The position numbers and the translations under genes were made by a program. Positions 54,114-63,851 of a DNA stretch of 64,000 nt are shown here, piece after piece (the stretch's first letter is position 1; the number at the start of each line of letters is the position of its first letter). This DNA is from Citrobacter amalonaticus (GTDB lineage: Bacteria > Pseudomonadota > Gammaproteobacteria > Enterobacterales > Enterobacteriaceae), in contig NZ_CP014015.2 of NCBI RefSeq assembly GCF_001559075.2, forward strand, positions 2,604,001 to 2,668,000, written 5' to 3'. Under the pieces are notes generated by a model. The model did no database searches. It was not told where the DNA came from and worked only from the letters and a program-made list of their open reading frames with translations.

Positions 54114-56090
54114 ATGTCTGACGACATGTCTTTGGGTTCGCCTTCGTCAGCAGGCGAACAGGGTGTACTACGCTCCATGCAGGAGGTTGCAATGAGCTCC
54201 CAGGAAGCCAGCAAGATGCTGCGTACTTACAATATTGCCTGGTGGGGCAATAACTACTACGACGTCAATGAGTTGGGTCACATTAGCGTGTGCCCTGACC
54301 CGGACGTGCCGGAAGCGCGTGTCGATCTCGCTAAGCTGGTGAAAGCGCGTGAAGCGCAAGGGCAACGCCTGCCGGCGCTGTTTTGCTTCCCGCAGATCCT
54401 GCAACACCGCCTGCGCTCCATTAACGCCGCGTTCAAACGCGCGCGTGAGTCGTACGGCTATAACGGTGACTACTTCCTGGTTTATCCCATCAAGGTTAAC
54501 CAGCATCGTCGCGTGATCGAATCCTTAATCCATTCTGGCGAACCGCTGGGGCTGGAAGCCGGTTCCAAAGCGGAACTGATGGCGGTCCTGGCACATGCCG
54601 GAATGACCCGCTCGGTGATCGTGTGTAACGGCTATAAAGACCGTGAATACATTCGCCTGGCGTTGATCGGCGAGAAGATGGGCCACAAGGTCTATCTGGT
54701 CATCGAGAAGATGTCTGAGATCGCCATTGTGCTGGATGAAGCCGAACGTTTAAACGTCATTCCGCGTCTGGGCGTGCGTGCCCGTCTGGCCTCGCAGGGG
54801 TCAGGCAAATGGCAGTCCTCCGGCGGCGAAAAATCCAAATTCGGCCTGGCGGCAACGCAGGTCCTGCAACTGGTGGAAACACTGCGTGAAGCCGGGCGTC
54901 TCGATAGCCTGCAACTGCTGCATTTCCACCTCGGTTCGCAGATGGCGAATATCCGTGATATTGCCACCGGCGTACGTGAGTCTGCCCGTTTCTATGTTGA
55001 GCTGCATAAACTGGGCGTTAACATCCAGTGCTTCGACGTGGGCGGCGGTCTGGGCGTGGACTACGAAGGGACCCGCTCGCAGTCTGACTGCTCGGTGAAC
55101 TACGGCCTGAATGAGTACGCCAACAACATTATCTGGGCAATTGGCGATGCCTGTGAAGAAAATGGCCTGCCGCATCCGACGGTGATCACCGAGTCCGGCC
55201 GTGCGGTGACCGCGCACCACACGGTGCTGGTGTCCAACATCATCGGCGTTGAGCGTAACGAATATACCGTGCCTGTTGCTCCGGCTGACGACGCGCCGCG
55301 CGCGCTGCAAAGCATGTGGGAAACCTGGCAGGAGATGCACGAGCCGGGCACCCGTCGCTCGCTGCGTGAATGGTTGCATGACAGCCAGATGGACTTGCAC
55401 GATATCCACATCGGCTACTCTTCCGGCACCTTCAGCCTGCAGGAACGTGCGTGGGCGGAACAGCTTTACTTAAGCATGTGCCATGAAGTGCAGAAACAGC
55501 TGGATCCGCAAAACCGCGCGCACCGTCCGATCATCGACGAACTGCAGGAACGTATGGCGGACAAAATGTACGTCAACTTCTCGCTGTTCCAGTCAATGCC
55601 GGACGCGTGGGGGATCGATCAGCTGTTCCCGGTCCTGCCGCTGGAAGGGCTGGATCAGGTGCCTGAGCGTCGTGCGGTTCTGCTGGATATCACCTGTGAT
55701 TCCGACGGCGCTATCGATCACTACATCGACGGCGATGGCATTGCGACAACCATGCCGATGCCAGAGTACGATCCGGATAACCCGCCGATGCTCGGTTTCT
55801 TTATGGTCGGCGCGTATCAGGAGATCCTCGGCAATATGCACAACCTGTTTGGCGATACCGAAGCGGTTGACGTGTTTGTCTTCCCGGACGGTAGCGTAGA
55901 AGTTGAGCTGTCGGATGAAGGGGATACGGTGGCGGACATGCTGCAATACGTGCAGTTGGATCCGAAAACGCTGCTGACACACTTCCGCGATCAGGTAAAA
56001 CAAACCGGTCTGGACGATGCGCTACAGCAGCAGTTCCTCGAAGAGTTCGAAGCGGGTCTGTACGGCTATACGTATCTCGAAGACGAGTAA
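54114..56090 (+). CDS. speA: biosynthetic arginine decarboxylase
   Basis: A 658-residue PLP enzyme of the alanine-racemase-like fold (group IV decarboxylases), making agmatine from arginine. The Schiff-base Lys127 is in VYPIKVNQHR. LLHFHLGSQMANIRDI and FDVGGGLGVDYEGT bind the cofactor phosphate, and DITCDSDGAIDHY holds the substrate Asp/Cys segment. The start at 54114 (MSDDMS) gives the E. coli length. It ends before a terminator-like hairpin, beyond which speB continues the pathway to putrescine. Confidence 0.97.
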   Translation: MSDDMSLGSPSSAGEQGVLRSMQEVAMSSQEASKMLRTYNIAWWGNNYYDVNELGHISVCPDPDVPEARVDLAKLVKAREAQGQRLPALFCFPQILQHRLRSINAAFKRARESYGYNGDYFLVYPIKVNQHRRVIESLIHSGEPLGLEAGSKAELMAVLAHAGMTRSVIVCNGYKDREYIRLALIGEKMGHKVYLVIEKMSEIAIVLDEAERLNVIPRLGVRARLASQGSGKWQSSGGEKSKFGLAATQVLQLVETLREAGRLDSLQLLHFHLGSQMANIRDIATGVRESARFYVELHKLGVNIQCFDVGGGLGVDYEGTRSQSDCSVNYGLNEYANNIIWAIGDACEENGLPHPTVITESGRAVTAHHTVLVSNIIGVERNEYTVPVAPADDAPRALQSMWETWQEMHEPGTRRSLREWLHDSQMDLHDIHIGYSSGTFSLQERAWAEQLYLSMCHEVQKQLDPQNRAHRPIIDELQERMADKMYVNFSLFQSMPDAWGIDQLFPVLPLEGLDQVPERRAVLLDITCDSDGAIDHYIDGDGIATTMPMPEYDPDNPPMLGFFMVGAYQEILGNMHNLFGDTEAVDVFVFPDGSVEVELSDEGDTVADMLQYVQLDPKTLLTHFRDQVKQTGLDDALQQQFLEEFEAGLYGYTYLEDE

Positions 56091-56167
56091 TGGCTGATGC
56101 CCGGGCGACTTGAACCTGGGCAATTAAGCAGCGATAATTTACCCAATTAGTGTGTTTACGAATCAAA

Positions 56168-56207
56168 CCCTTTCTCGTCGGGCCTAACGACGCGGGAGGG
56201 TTTTTTT
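56168..56207 (+). terminator. terminator/attenuator between speA and speB
   Basis: A long hairpin (CCCTTTCTCGTCG paired with CGACGCGGGAGGG, one side slightly bulged) followed by seven T. It lies 78 nt after speA and 27 nt before speB, so it would reduce read-through into speB or end speA transcripts. Confidence 0.8.
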
Positions 56208-56233
56208 ATATCGACGAATATGAGGTTTTTGCC

Positions 56234-57154
56234 ATGAGCACCTTAGGTCATCAGTACGATAACTCCCTGGTTTCTAACGCCTTTGGTTTCCTGCGTCTGC
56301 CGCTGAATTTCCAGCCGTATGACAGCGATGCCGACTGGGTGATCACTGGCGTGCCGTTTGACATGGCGACGTCCGGCCGCGCGGGTGGACGTCACGGCCC
56401 GGCGGCAATCCGTCAGGTGTCAACGAATCTGGCCTGGGAACACAACCGCTTTCCGTGGAACTTCGACATGCGTGAGCGCCTGAACGTGGTGGACTGCGGC
56501 GATCTGGTTTACGCCTTTGGCGACGCGCGTGAAATGAGTGAAAAACTGCAGGCGCATGCAGAGAAACTGCTGGCTGCCGGTAAACGTATGCTCTCTTTTG
56601 GCGGTGACCACTTTGTGACGCTGCCGCTGCTGCGCGCGCACGCAAAACACTTTGGCAAAATGGCGCTGGTCCATTTCGATGCTCACACCGACACCTATGC
56701 GAACGGCTGTGAGTTCGACCATGGCACCATGTTCTACACCGCGCCGAACGAAGGGTTGATCGATCCGAATCACTCCGTGCAGATCGGTATTCGTACGGAA
56801 TTCGACAAAGACAACGGCTTTACCGTGCTGGACGCTTGTCAGGTGAACGATCGCGGCGTTGATGACATCATCGCCCAGGTGAAGCAGATTGTCGGCGACA
56901 TGCCGGTCTATCTGACTTTTGATATCGACTGCCTGGATCCGGCATTCGCGCCGGGGACCGGTACGCCAGTGATTGGCGGCCTGACCTCCGATCGCGCCAT
57001 CAAGCTGGTGCGCGGCCTGAAAGATCTGAACATCGTGGGGATGGACGTGGTGGAAGTGGCGCCGGCTTACGATCAGTCAGAAATCACCGCCCTGGCAGCG
57101 GCAACGCTGGCAATGGAGATGCTCTACATCCAGGCGGCGAAGAAAGGCGAGTAA
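56234..57154 (+). CDS. speB: agmatinase
   Basis: A 306-residue ureohydrolase that converts agmatine to putrescine and urea using two Mn ions. Metal ligands are visible in GGDHFVTLPLL, VHFDAHTDTY and TFDIDCLDPAFAPGTGTP. The start at 56234 (MSTLGHQYDNS) matches the family; the frame is open upstream through the terminator and is not used there. It acts directly after speA; speC gives the parallel ornithine route. Confidence 0.97.
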   Translation: MSTLGHQYDNSLVSNAFGFLRLPLNFQPYDSDADWVITGVPFDMATSGRAGGRHGPAAIRQVSTNLAWEHNRFPWNFDMRERLNVVDCGDLVYAFGDAREMSEKLQAHAEKLLAAGKRMLSFGGDHFVTLPLLRAHAKHFGKMALVHFDAHTDTYANGCEFDHGTMFYTAPNEGLIDPNHSVQIGIRTEFDKDNGFTVLDACQVNDRGVDDIIAQVKQIVGDMPVYLTFDIDCLDPAFAPGTGTPVIGGLTSDRAIKLVRGLKDLNIVGMDVVEVAPAYDQSEITALAAATLAMEMLYIQAAKKGE

Positions 57155-57162
57155 CGGGTTTC

Positions 57163-57278
57163 GGGCTATTTTACTCGCCATTTTGAACCCGGGCAGTGCT
57201 CGCCATCCTCACGTACTACGTGTACGCTCCGGTGGCTGTGCGCTGTCCAGGCCCAAACTGGCTTCGCCAATAACGCCC
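57163..57278. repeat. intergenic inverted-repeat element after speB
   Basis: A 116-nt block whose ends are partly inverted (GGGCTATTTTACTCGCCA against TGGCTTCGCCAATAACGCCC). It contains the palindrome CACGTACTACGTG and further GC-rich stretches. Blocks of this look recur between genes of Enterobacteriaceae as I recall, so it is probably a non-coding repeat rather than part of speB. Confidence 0.5.
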
Positions 57279-57305
57279 GATCACCGGACTAAATTTGTTG
57301 TTCTG

Positions 57306-57341
57306 TAGGCCGGATAAGGCGTTTACACCGCCATCCGGCAC
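57306..57341. repeat. REP unit
   Basis: GTAGGCCGGATAAGGCG with CCGCCATCCGGCAC, a single REP palindrome between the convergent speB and loiP genes. Confidence 0.88.
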
Positions 57342-57352
57342 CGCTCTAATGG

Positions 57353-58111
57353 TTACTTAATCCCGTCCGCTTTCATACGATCGCGAATATGTTGCGCACG
57401 TTCTGCGGAGGCCGGGTGGTCGTCAAACATTGAGCTTTGACGACCTTCCTCCAGTTTCGCCAGTTTTTCAAAGCTGGTGGCAAGCCCCGCCGGGCTGATA
57501 CCGCGTTTGCGCAACAAATCATACGAGTAGTCGTCAGCTTCCGATTCCTGACGCTGGGAGAACTGCGAGTTCACCAGTTTTTCCCCCAGATCGCCGAGCT
57601 GTGACTGCGACAGGCTGCCGACGATCCCACCCGCTGAGGCTGCGGCTGCGCGAACGGCGTTAGTGCCCAGCGCCACCTGCATACCTTTCTTCACGTGTCC
57701 GAGCGCAACGTGACCCATTTCATGGCCAATCACCGCTTCGACCTCGTTGTCCGTCATCATATCCATCAGGCCGCTATATACACGAATACAGCCGTTCGCC
57801 ATCGCGAAGGCATTCACATCTTTCGCCATGTAGACCTTGTAGTTGACCGCTTGTCCGTTGATGTTATCGCCGAGCGCTGTGGCGATTTTGTTCAGGCGCT
57901 TCGCGTACTCGCTGCCGGCTGGCGCGATAGTCGCTTTACCATCCATTTCCGTACAGGCCTGGTTGCTTAACGCAATAACCTGCGCGTCGCTCAGACTGTA
58001 AGCCTGAAAAGCCTCGGCCCCTGAAGAGAGCAGTCCATTGGAATTCATATTCTGGCAGCCGGTCAGCACCGTCGCCATGCCCATAGCAAGCAGTAACGCG
58101 CGAATCTTCAT
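57353..58111 (-). CDS. loiP: outer-membrane lipoprotein metalloprotease LoiP
   Basis: A 252-residue M48-family zinc protease (YggG). A lipobox (LTGC) at residues 16-19 marks it as a lipoprotein. The zinc site HEMGHVALGH is at about residues 129-138, with the downstream Glu in ESEADDYSYDLLRKRG. It is induced by low osmolarity in E. coli and works with BepA. It is monocistronic and divergent from tktA. Confidence 0.95.
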   Translation of the reverse strand: MKIRALLLAMGMATVLTGCQNMNSNGLLSSGAEAFQAYSLSDAQVIALSNQACTEMDGKATIAPAGSEYAKRLNKIATALGDNINGQAVNYKVYMAKDVNAFAMANGCIRVYSGLMDMMTDNEVEAVIGHEMGHVALGHVKKGMQVALGTNAVRAAAASAGGIVGSLSQSQLGDLGEKLVNSQFSQRQESEADDYSYDLLRKRGISPAGLATSFEKLAKLEEGRQSSMFDDHPASAERAQHIRDRMKADGIK

Positions 58112-58389
58112 GTTTTTTCTTCCACACGAAATGAGGATTGTTCTAAAAGTGCGCGATTTGCAGATGAATCCGCGCTCACGCTAAGTATAAAGAAAAGAAC
58201 AACAAGCGGGCGAGCAGATTGCGCAACCTGCGAGTGTGATCCGGAGATTTCTGAAGCGGCAAAAGGATGCTCCATGTACATGACACGCGGCTTGGGTTAC
58301 ATTGTTGGCACTTTTTTCCGGCGTAGCCCAAAACGCGCTGTCGTCAAGTCGTTGCGGGTATGGCCTTCATCATCCGATCTGGAGTCAAA

Positions 58390-60381
58390 ATGTCCTCACG
58401 TAAAGAGCTTGCCAATGCTATTCGTGCGCTGAGCATGGACGCAGTACAGAAAGCCAAATCCGGTCACCCGGGTGCCCCGATGGGTATGGCTGACATTGCC
58501 GAAGTCCTGTGGCGTGATTTCCTGAACCACAACCCGGGCAACCCGTCCTGGGCCGATCGTGACCGTTTCGTACTGTCCAACGGCCACGGCTCCATGTTGA
58601 TTTACAGCCTGTTGCACCTCACCGGTTACGATCTGCCGATGTCTGAGCTGCAGAACTTCCGTCAGCTGCATTCCAAAACCCCGGGTCACCCGGAAGTGGG
58701 TTACACCGCCGGTGTGGAAACCACCACCGGTCCGCTGGGTCAGGGTATTGCGAACGCGGTCGGTATGGCTATCGCTGAAAAAACGCTGGCGGCGCAGTTT
58801 AACCGTCCGGGCCATGACATCGTTGACCACTACACCTATGCGTTCATGGGCGACGGCTGCATGATGGAAGGTATCTCTCACGAGGTATGCTCCCTGGCCG
58901 GTACCCTGAAGCTGGGTAAACTGGTAGCGTTTTACGATGACAACGGTATCTCTATCGATGGTCACGTTGAAGGCTGGTTCACTGACGATACTGCTAAACG
59001 TTTCGAAGCGTACGGCTGGCACGTGGTACGTGGTGTTGACGGCCACGACGCTGACGCCATCAAACGCGCAGTCGAAGAAGCGCGTAAAGTTACCGACAAA
59101 CCGTCCCTGCTGATGTGCAAAACCATCATCGGTTTCGGTTCCCCGAACAAAGCAGGTACCCACGACTCTCACGGTGCGCCGCTGGGCGACGCCGAAATCG
59201 CACTGACCCGCGAACAGCTGGGCTGGAAATACGCACCGTTCGAAATCCCGTCTGAAATCTATGCCCAGTGGGATGCGAAAGAAGCCGGTCAGGCGAAAGA
59301 GTCTGCCTGGAACGAGAAATTTGCGGCCTACGCGAAAGCCTTCCCGCAGGAAGCGGCTGAGTTCACCCGTCGTATGAAAGGCGAAATGCCGTCTGACTTC
59401 GATGCGAAAGCGAACGAATTCATCGCTAAGCTGCAGGCTAACCCGGCGAAAATCGCCAGCCGTAAAGCGTCCCAGAATGCAATCGAAGCCTTTGGTCCGT
59501 TGCTGCCGGAATTCCTCGGCGGCTCTGCTGACCTGGCGCCGTCTAACCTGACTTTGTGGTCGGGTTCTAAAGCCATCAATGAAGATGCTGCCGGTAACTA
59601 CATCCATTACGGCGTCCGTGAATTCGGTATGACCGCGATTGCCAACGGTATCTCCCTGCACGGTGGTTTCCTGCCGTACACCTCCACCTTCCTGATGTTC
59701 GTGGAATATGCGCGTAACGCGGTACGTATGGCTGCGCTGATGAAACAGCGTCAGGTGATGGTTTACACCCACGACTCCATTGGTCTGGGCGAAGATGGCC
59801 CGACTCACCAGCCGGTAGAACAGGTGGCTTCTCTGCGCGTCACGCCGAACATGAGCACCTGGCGTCCGTGTGACCAGGTTGAATCCGCCGTGGCGTGGAA
59901 GTACGGCGTTGAGCGTCAGGACGGCCCGACCGCACTGATCCTCTCCCGTCAGAACCTGGCACAGCAGGAGCGTACTGAAGCGCAACTGGCGAACATCGCG
60001 CGCGGTGGCTACGTACTGAAAGATTGCGCAGGCCAGCCTGAGCTTATCTTCATCGCGACCGGTTCTGAAGTGGAGCTGGCGGTTGCCGCATGGGACAAAC
60101 TGACCGCAGAAGGCGTGAAAGCGCGCGTGGTCTCCATGCCGTCCACCGATGCCTTCGACAAGCAGGACGCGGCTTACCGTGAATCCGTACTGCCGAAAGC
60201 GGTTACCGCTCGCGTGGCAGTGGAAGCCGGTATCGCTGACTACTGGTTCAAATACGTGGGTCTGAACGGCGCGATCGTCGGGATGACCACTTTCGGTGAA
60301 TCTGCTCCGGCAGAGTTGCTGTTCGAAGAGTTCGGCTTCACCGTCGACAACGTTGTCGCGAAAGCAAAAGCACTGCTGTAA
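58390..60381 (+). CDS. tktA: transketolase 1
   Basis: A 663-residue thiamine-diphosphate enzyme of the pentose phosphate pathway. It moves two-carbon units between sugar phosphates. SGHPGAPMGMADI, GDGCMMEGISHEV (ThDP/Mg motif ending at N in DDNGI) and the catalytic Glu in VREFGMTAIANG are in place, and FLMFVEYARNAVRM completes the ring-binding pocket. The ATG at 58390 (MSSRKELANAIR) gives the E. coli length; ten upstream codons in frame are unsupported. Confidence 0.97.
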   Translation: MSSRKELANAIRALSMDAVQKAKSGHPGAPMGMADIAEVLWRDFLNHNPGNPSWADRDRFVLSNGHGSMLIYSLLHLTGYDLPMSELQNFRQLHSKTPGHPEVGYTAGVETTTGPLGQGIANAVGMAIAEKTLAAQFNRPGHDIVDHYTYAFMGDGCMMEGISHEVCSLAGTLKLGKLVAFYDDNGISIDGHVEGWFTDDTAKRFEAYGWHVVRGVDGHDADAIKRAVEEARKVTDKPSLLMCKTIIGFGSPNKAGTHDSHGAPLGDAEIALTREQLGWKYAPFEIPSEIYAQWDAKEAGQAKESAWNEKFAAYAKAFPQEAAEFTRRMKGEMPSDFDAKANEFIAKLQANPAKIASRKASQNAIEAFGPLLPEFLGGSADLAPSNLTLWSGSKAINEDAAGNYIHYGVREFGMTAIANGISLHGGFLPYTSTFLMFVEYARNAVRMAALMKQRQVMVYTHDSIGLGEDGPTHQPVEQVASLRVTPNMSTWRPCDQVESAVAWKYGVERQDGPTALILSRQNLAQQERTEAQLANIARGGYVLKDCAGQPELIFIATGSEVELAVAAWDKLTAEGVKARVVSMPSTDAFDKQDAAYRESVLPKAVTARVAVEAGIADYWFKYVGLNGAIVGMTTFGESAPAELLFEEFGFTVDNVVAKAKALL

Positions 60382-60401
60382 TCATCATTACAACAGTCTC
60401 T

Positions 60402-60425
60402 AACGGGTCGCTTCGGCGGCCCGTT
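60402..60425 (+). terminator. hairpin after tktA
   Basis: AACGGGTCGC, loop TTCG, GCGGCCCGTT, starting about 20 nt after the tktA stop. The UUCG loop makes it stable, but only a short T-rich tract (ATCATCTT) follows. Confidence 0.65.
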
Positions 60426-60513
60426 ATCATCTTCGGAGATAATTATTTTTACTCAGGCAAGGGTTTATTGTAGATCTCTATCACAAAATTGATATTTAGT
60501 GGATTGTTAAATT

Positions 60514-60529
60514 TGCAATGGTTATCACA
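60514..60529. promoter_or_regulatory. possible CRP site upstream of cmtBA
   Basis: TGCAA, six bases (TGGTTA), TCACA: right half perfect, left half 3 of 5. It lies in the strongly AT-rich 318-nt region between tktA and cmtB, where no gene is seen, and suits a catabolite-controlled PTS operon. Confidence 0.45.
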
Positions 60530-60699
60530 TAATTGCTCTTGCTATTTTAATTTTTATATACAACATATTGTTTTTTAATGATTTGAATTATTGCTCTTTT
60601 TCCTTGCCTCTGTTTTTCCCTCGATTGCTTTCATTTTGCCGCACGCGTATTTTGTTTTTAGCGAGACGTTGTACCCTAAAAATAAAATAAGGATAATTT

Positions 60700-61143
60700 A
60701 TGCGGTTGATTGACTATTTTCCTGAAGCTTCTATTTCAATAAAACCGGTGGCAAAGAACTGGCAGGAAGCCATTGATTTTTCCATGTCATCATTGCTGGC
60801 AAATCATTATGTGAATACCAGTTATATCCAGGCTATAAAAGATTCGACGATCACCAATGGTCCTTATTATATTCTGGCTCCCGGTGTGGCGATGCCTCAT
60901 GCTCGCCCGGAATACGGCGCGCTAAAAACAGGCATGTCATTAACGCTACTAAAACAGGAAGTACAGTTTGCCGACGATGACGAACCCGTAAAATTACTTA
61001 TTGGGTTATCAGCGGCGAATGCCGATTCACATATCGGCGCTATCCAGGCTTTAAGCGAACTATTATGTGAAGAGGAAAACCTGGCAGCATTATTTGCTGC
61101 TAAATCAGAAAAACAGCTGGCGGATATTATCGCCCGCGCATAA
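60700..61143 (+). CDS. cmtB: mannitol/fructose-type PTS EIIA component
   Basis: A 147-residue cytoplasmic EIIA of the fructose-mannitol family. The phosphorylated His67 is in APGVAMPHARPE. The C-terminal part (GLSAANADSHIGAIQALSELLCEEENL) is typical. It accepts phosphate from HPr and passes it to the EIIB domain of CmtA, which lies 27 nt downstream. The E. coli pair is called cryptic mannitol PTS; the real substrate is uncertain. Confidence 0.95.
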   Translation: MRLIDYFPEASISIKPVAKNWQEAIDFSMSSLLANHYVNTSYIQAIKDSTITNGPYYILAPGVAMPHARPEYGALKTGMSLTLLKQEVQFADDDEPVKLLIGLSAANADSHIGAIQALSELLCEEENLAALFAAKSEKQLADIIARA

Positions 61144-61170
61144 TCATTTTCTCCTCGACAGGATATTATC

Positions 61171-62550
61171 ATGGAACACAAGTCTGCTCGTGCAAAGGTC
61201 CAGGCTTTTGGGGGATTTTTGACTGCAATGGTCATCCCTAATATCGGTGCTTTTATTGCCTGGGGTTTTATTACTGCATTATTTATTCCGACAGGGTGGA
61301 TGCCCAATGAGCATTTCGCCAAAATAGTCGGCCCGATGATTACCTATTTATTACCCGTCATGATTGGCTCCACCGGTGGACATCTGGTAGGTGGGAAGCG
61401 CGGGGCGGTGATGGGGGGGATCGGTACAATCGGCGTGATTATTGGCGCGGATATCCCGATGTTCCTCGGTTCAATGATCATGGGGCCACTGGGTGGTCTG
61501 GTGATTAAATACATTGACCGGCTGCTGGACCAGCGTATTCCTGCGGGCTTTGAGATGGTAATTAATAACTTCTCTTTAGGCATTGCCGGAATGATGTTGT
61601 GCCTGCTGGGGTTTGAAGTCATTGGCCCGGCGGTCCTCATTGCCAATAATTTTGTGAAAGAGTGTATTGAATCACTGGTACATGCAGGTTATCTACCGCT
61701 GCTTTCATTGATTAATGAACCCGCGAAAATCCTCTTTCTGAATAATGCTATCGATCAGGGGGTCTATTATCCGCTGGGAATGCAGCAGGCCTCGGAGACA
61801 GGAAAATCCATCTTCTTCATGGTGGCCTCAAACCCTGGCCCCGGTTTAGGTTTACTGCTGGCGTTTGCCTTCTTTGGTAAAGGGATGGCGAAGAAATCGG
61901 CACCCGGCGCCATGATTATCCATTTTCTGGGCGGTATTCACGAACTCTACTTCCCGTACGTGCTGATGAAGCCACTGACCCTGATCGGCATGATTGCCGG
62001 GGGAATGAGCGGAACATGGGTGTTTAACCTGTTAGGCGGCGGCCTGGTCGCAGGTCCGAGCCCAGGATCGATTTTCGCTTATCTGGCATTGACGCCAAAA
62101 GGATCTTTCCTTGCCACGATTGCGGGCGTCATGGCGGGAACGGTGGTGACCTTTGTCATTACCTCCTTCATTTTGAAAATGGAGAAAAATAGCGAAGTTG
62201 AAAGTAAAGATACCTTCAGCGATTCCGCTAACGCCGTCAAAGCCATGAAGCAGGAAGGTCACTTTTCGTATCGCAATGTCAAACGTATTGCCTTTGTATG
62301 TGATGCGGGAATGGGGTCCAGTGCGATGGGGGCTACGACGTTTCGTAAGCGTCTGGAAAAAGCCGGGTTGTCTATCGATGTCAAACATTACGCCATCGAA
62401 AATGTCCCTGATGATGCCGATATTATCGTGACGCACGCCAGCCTTGAGGGGCGCGTTAAGCGAGTCAGTCATAAGCCTCTGGTGTTGATAAAAAATTATA
62501 TTGGTGACCCGCTTCTTGACGATTTATTTAATCACTTAACGTCGAATTAG
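61171..62550 (+). CDS. cmtA: mannitol-like PTS EIICB component
   Basis: A 459-residue membrane permease. The EIIC domain covers about residues 1-340 with many hydrophobic helices, ggHLVGGKRGAVMGG and the GGIHELYFPYVLMKP motif containing the conserved substrate Glu. A cytoplasmic EIIB domain follows at about 370-459 with the phosphocysteine loop VCDAGMGSSAMGATTF. It lacks an EIIA domain, supplied by cmtB. Length is close to E. coli CmtA. It is followed after 23 nt by yggP, which suggests that the imported polyol or sugar phosphate is oxidised by YggP. Confidence 0.95.
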   Translation: MEHKSARAKVQAFGGFLTAMVIPNIGAFIAWGFITALFIPTGWMPNEHFAKIVGPMITYLLPVMIGSTGGHLVGGKRGAVMGGIGTIGVIIGADIPMFLGSMIMGPLGGLVIKYIDRLLDQRIPAGFEMVINNFSLGIAGMMLCLLGFEVIGPAVLIANNFVKECIESLVHAGYLPLLSLINEPAKILFLNNAIDQGVYYPLGMQQASETGKSIFFMVASNPGPGLGLLLAFAFFGKGMAKKSAPGAMIIHFLGGIHELYFPYVLMKPLTLIGMIAGGMSGTWVFNLLGGGLVAGPSPGSIFAYLALTPKGSFLATIAGVMAGTVVTFVITSFILKMEKNSEVESKDTFSDSANAVKAMKQEGHFSYRNVKRIAFVCDAGMGSSAMGATTFRKRLEKAGLSIDVKHYAIENVPDDADIIVTHASLEGRVKRVSHKPLVLIKNYIGDPLLDDLFNHLTSN

Positions 62551-62573
62551 CATTTCTGGTTCCTGGAGTTAAT

Positions 62574-63851
62574 ATGAAAACGAAAGTTGCTGCAATATAT
62601 GGCAAACAGGATGTCCGTATCCGTGAGTTTGAATTACCTGAAATTACGGAAAATGAACTGTTAGTCAGCGTGATCTCCGATAGCGTATGCTTATCCACCT
62701 GGAAGGCCGCGACATTAGGCAGTGAGCATAAACGTGTTCCTGATGATCTGGAAAATCACCCGGTGATTACTGGTCACGAATGTGCCGGAATCATTGTCGA
62801 GGTAGGAAAAAACCTGACCGGGAAATATAAGAAAGGGCAACGTTTTGTTTTACAACCTGCAATGGGATTGCCCAGCGGTTATTCCGCAGGATACAGCTAC
62901 GAATATTTCGGGGGTAATGCCACGTATATGATTATTCCTGAAGTCGCGATAAATCTGGGATGCGTATTGCCATACCACGGTTCTTATTTTGCGGCCGCTT
63001 CGCTGGCGGAACCGATGTGTTGCATCATCGGCGCCTATAAGGCGAATTATCATACGACGCCTTATGTGTATGAGCACCGAATGGGGATTAAGCCCGGCGG
63101 CAATATTGCGCTTTTAGCCTGCGCCGGGCCAATGGGGATCGGTGCGATTGATTATGCCATCAACGGCGGGATCCAACCGGCACGCGTGGTGGTTGTGGAT
63201 ATTGATGAAACGCGTCTGGAGCAGGCTAAAAAACTCCTTCCGGTCGAACTGGCCGCGCGCAAGGGAATCGAACTCATTCATGTGAATTCGTCTGGTATGG
63301 CCGATCCCGCGACGCAACTGCGCAAATTAACGGGCGGCGCCGGGTTCGATGACGTTTTTGTCTATGCCGCCGTACCAGCCGTCGTGGAGATGGCTGACGA
63401 TATTCTGGCAGAAGATGGTTGTCTGAACTTCTTTGCGGGTCCGACGGAGAGTCGCTTTAAAGTGCCGTTTAATTTCTACAACGTACATTACAACAGTACG
63501 CACGTGGTCGGAACTTCCGGCGGTTCTACCGATGATATGAAAGAGGCGATTGCGCTGAGCGCGACGGGCCAGCTTCAGCCGTCGTTTATGGTGACTCATA
63601 TTGGCGGTCTCGATGCGGTGCCAGATACCGTTCTGAATTTGCCGGATATTCCGGGTGGCAAGAAGCTTATCTATAACGGTGTGACGATGCCGCTGACGGC
63701 CATTGCTGATTTCGCTGAGAAAGGCAAAACCGATCCGTTATTCAGAGAACTGGCGCTGTTGGTTGCCCAGACGCACGGTATCTGGAACGAAAAAGCGGAA
63801 AGATACCTGCTGGCGCAGTTTGGCGTGGATATCGGGGAGGCAGCGGCATGA
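62574..63851 (+). CDS. yggP: zinc-type dehydrogenase YggP (sorbose-1-phosphate reductase-like)
   Basis: A 425-residue medium-chain dehydrogenase relative. CLSTWKAAT and GHECAGIIVEVGKNLTG carry the catalytic-domain ligands. A Rossmann segment follows (GGNIALLACAGPMGIGAIDYAI, then VVDIDETRLEQAKKL). It resembles L-sorbose-1-phosphate reductases and matches E. coli YggP in length. Between the cmt PTS and a fructose-bisphosphatase gene, it may convert a polyol or ketose phosphate taken up by CmtAB. The substrate is unknown. Confidence 0.9.
   Translation: MKTKVAAIYGKQDVRIREFELPEITENELLVSVISDSVCLSTWKAATLGSEHKRVPDDLENHPVITGHECAGIIVEVGKNLTGKYKKGQRFVLQPAMGLPSGYSAGYSYEYFGGNATYMIIPEVAINLGCVLPYHGSYFAAASLAEPMCCIIGAYKANYHTTPYVYEHRMGIKPGGNIALLACAGPMGIGAIDYAINGGIQPARVVVVDIDETRLEQAKKLLPVELAARKGIELIHVNSSGMADPATQLRKLTGGAGFDDVFVYAAVPAVVEMADDILAEDGCLNFFAGPTESRFKVPFNFYNVHYNSTHVVGTSGGSTDDMKEAIALSATGQLQPSFMVTHIGGLDAVPDTVLNLPDIPGGKKLIYNGVTMPLTAIADFAEKGKTDPLFRELALLVAQTHGIWNEKAERYLLAQFGVDIGEAAA

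Noticed and set aside
60430..60500. CRP-like sequence with a perfect TCACA half around 60467-60485
   Set aside because: The left half is poor and the spacing is one base too long; the site at 60514 fits better.
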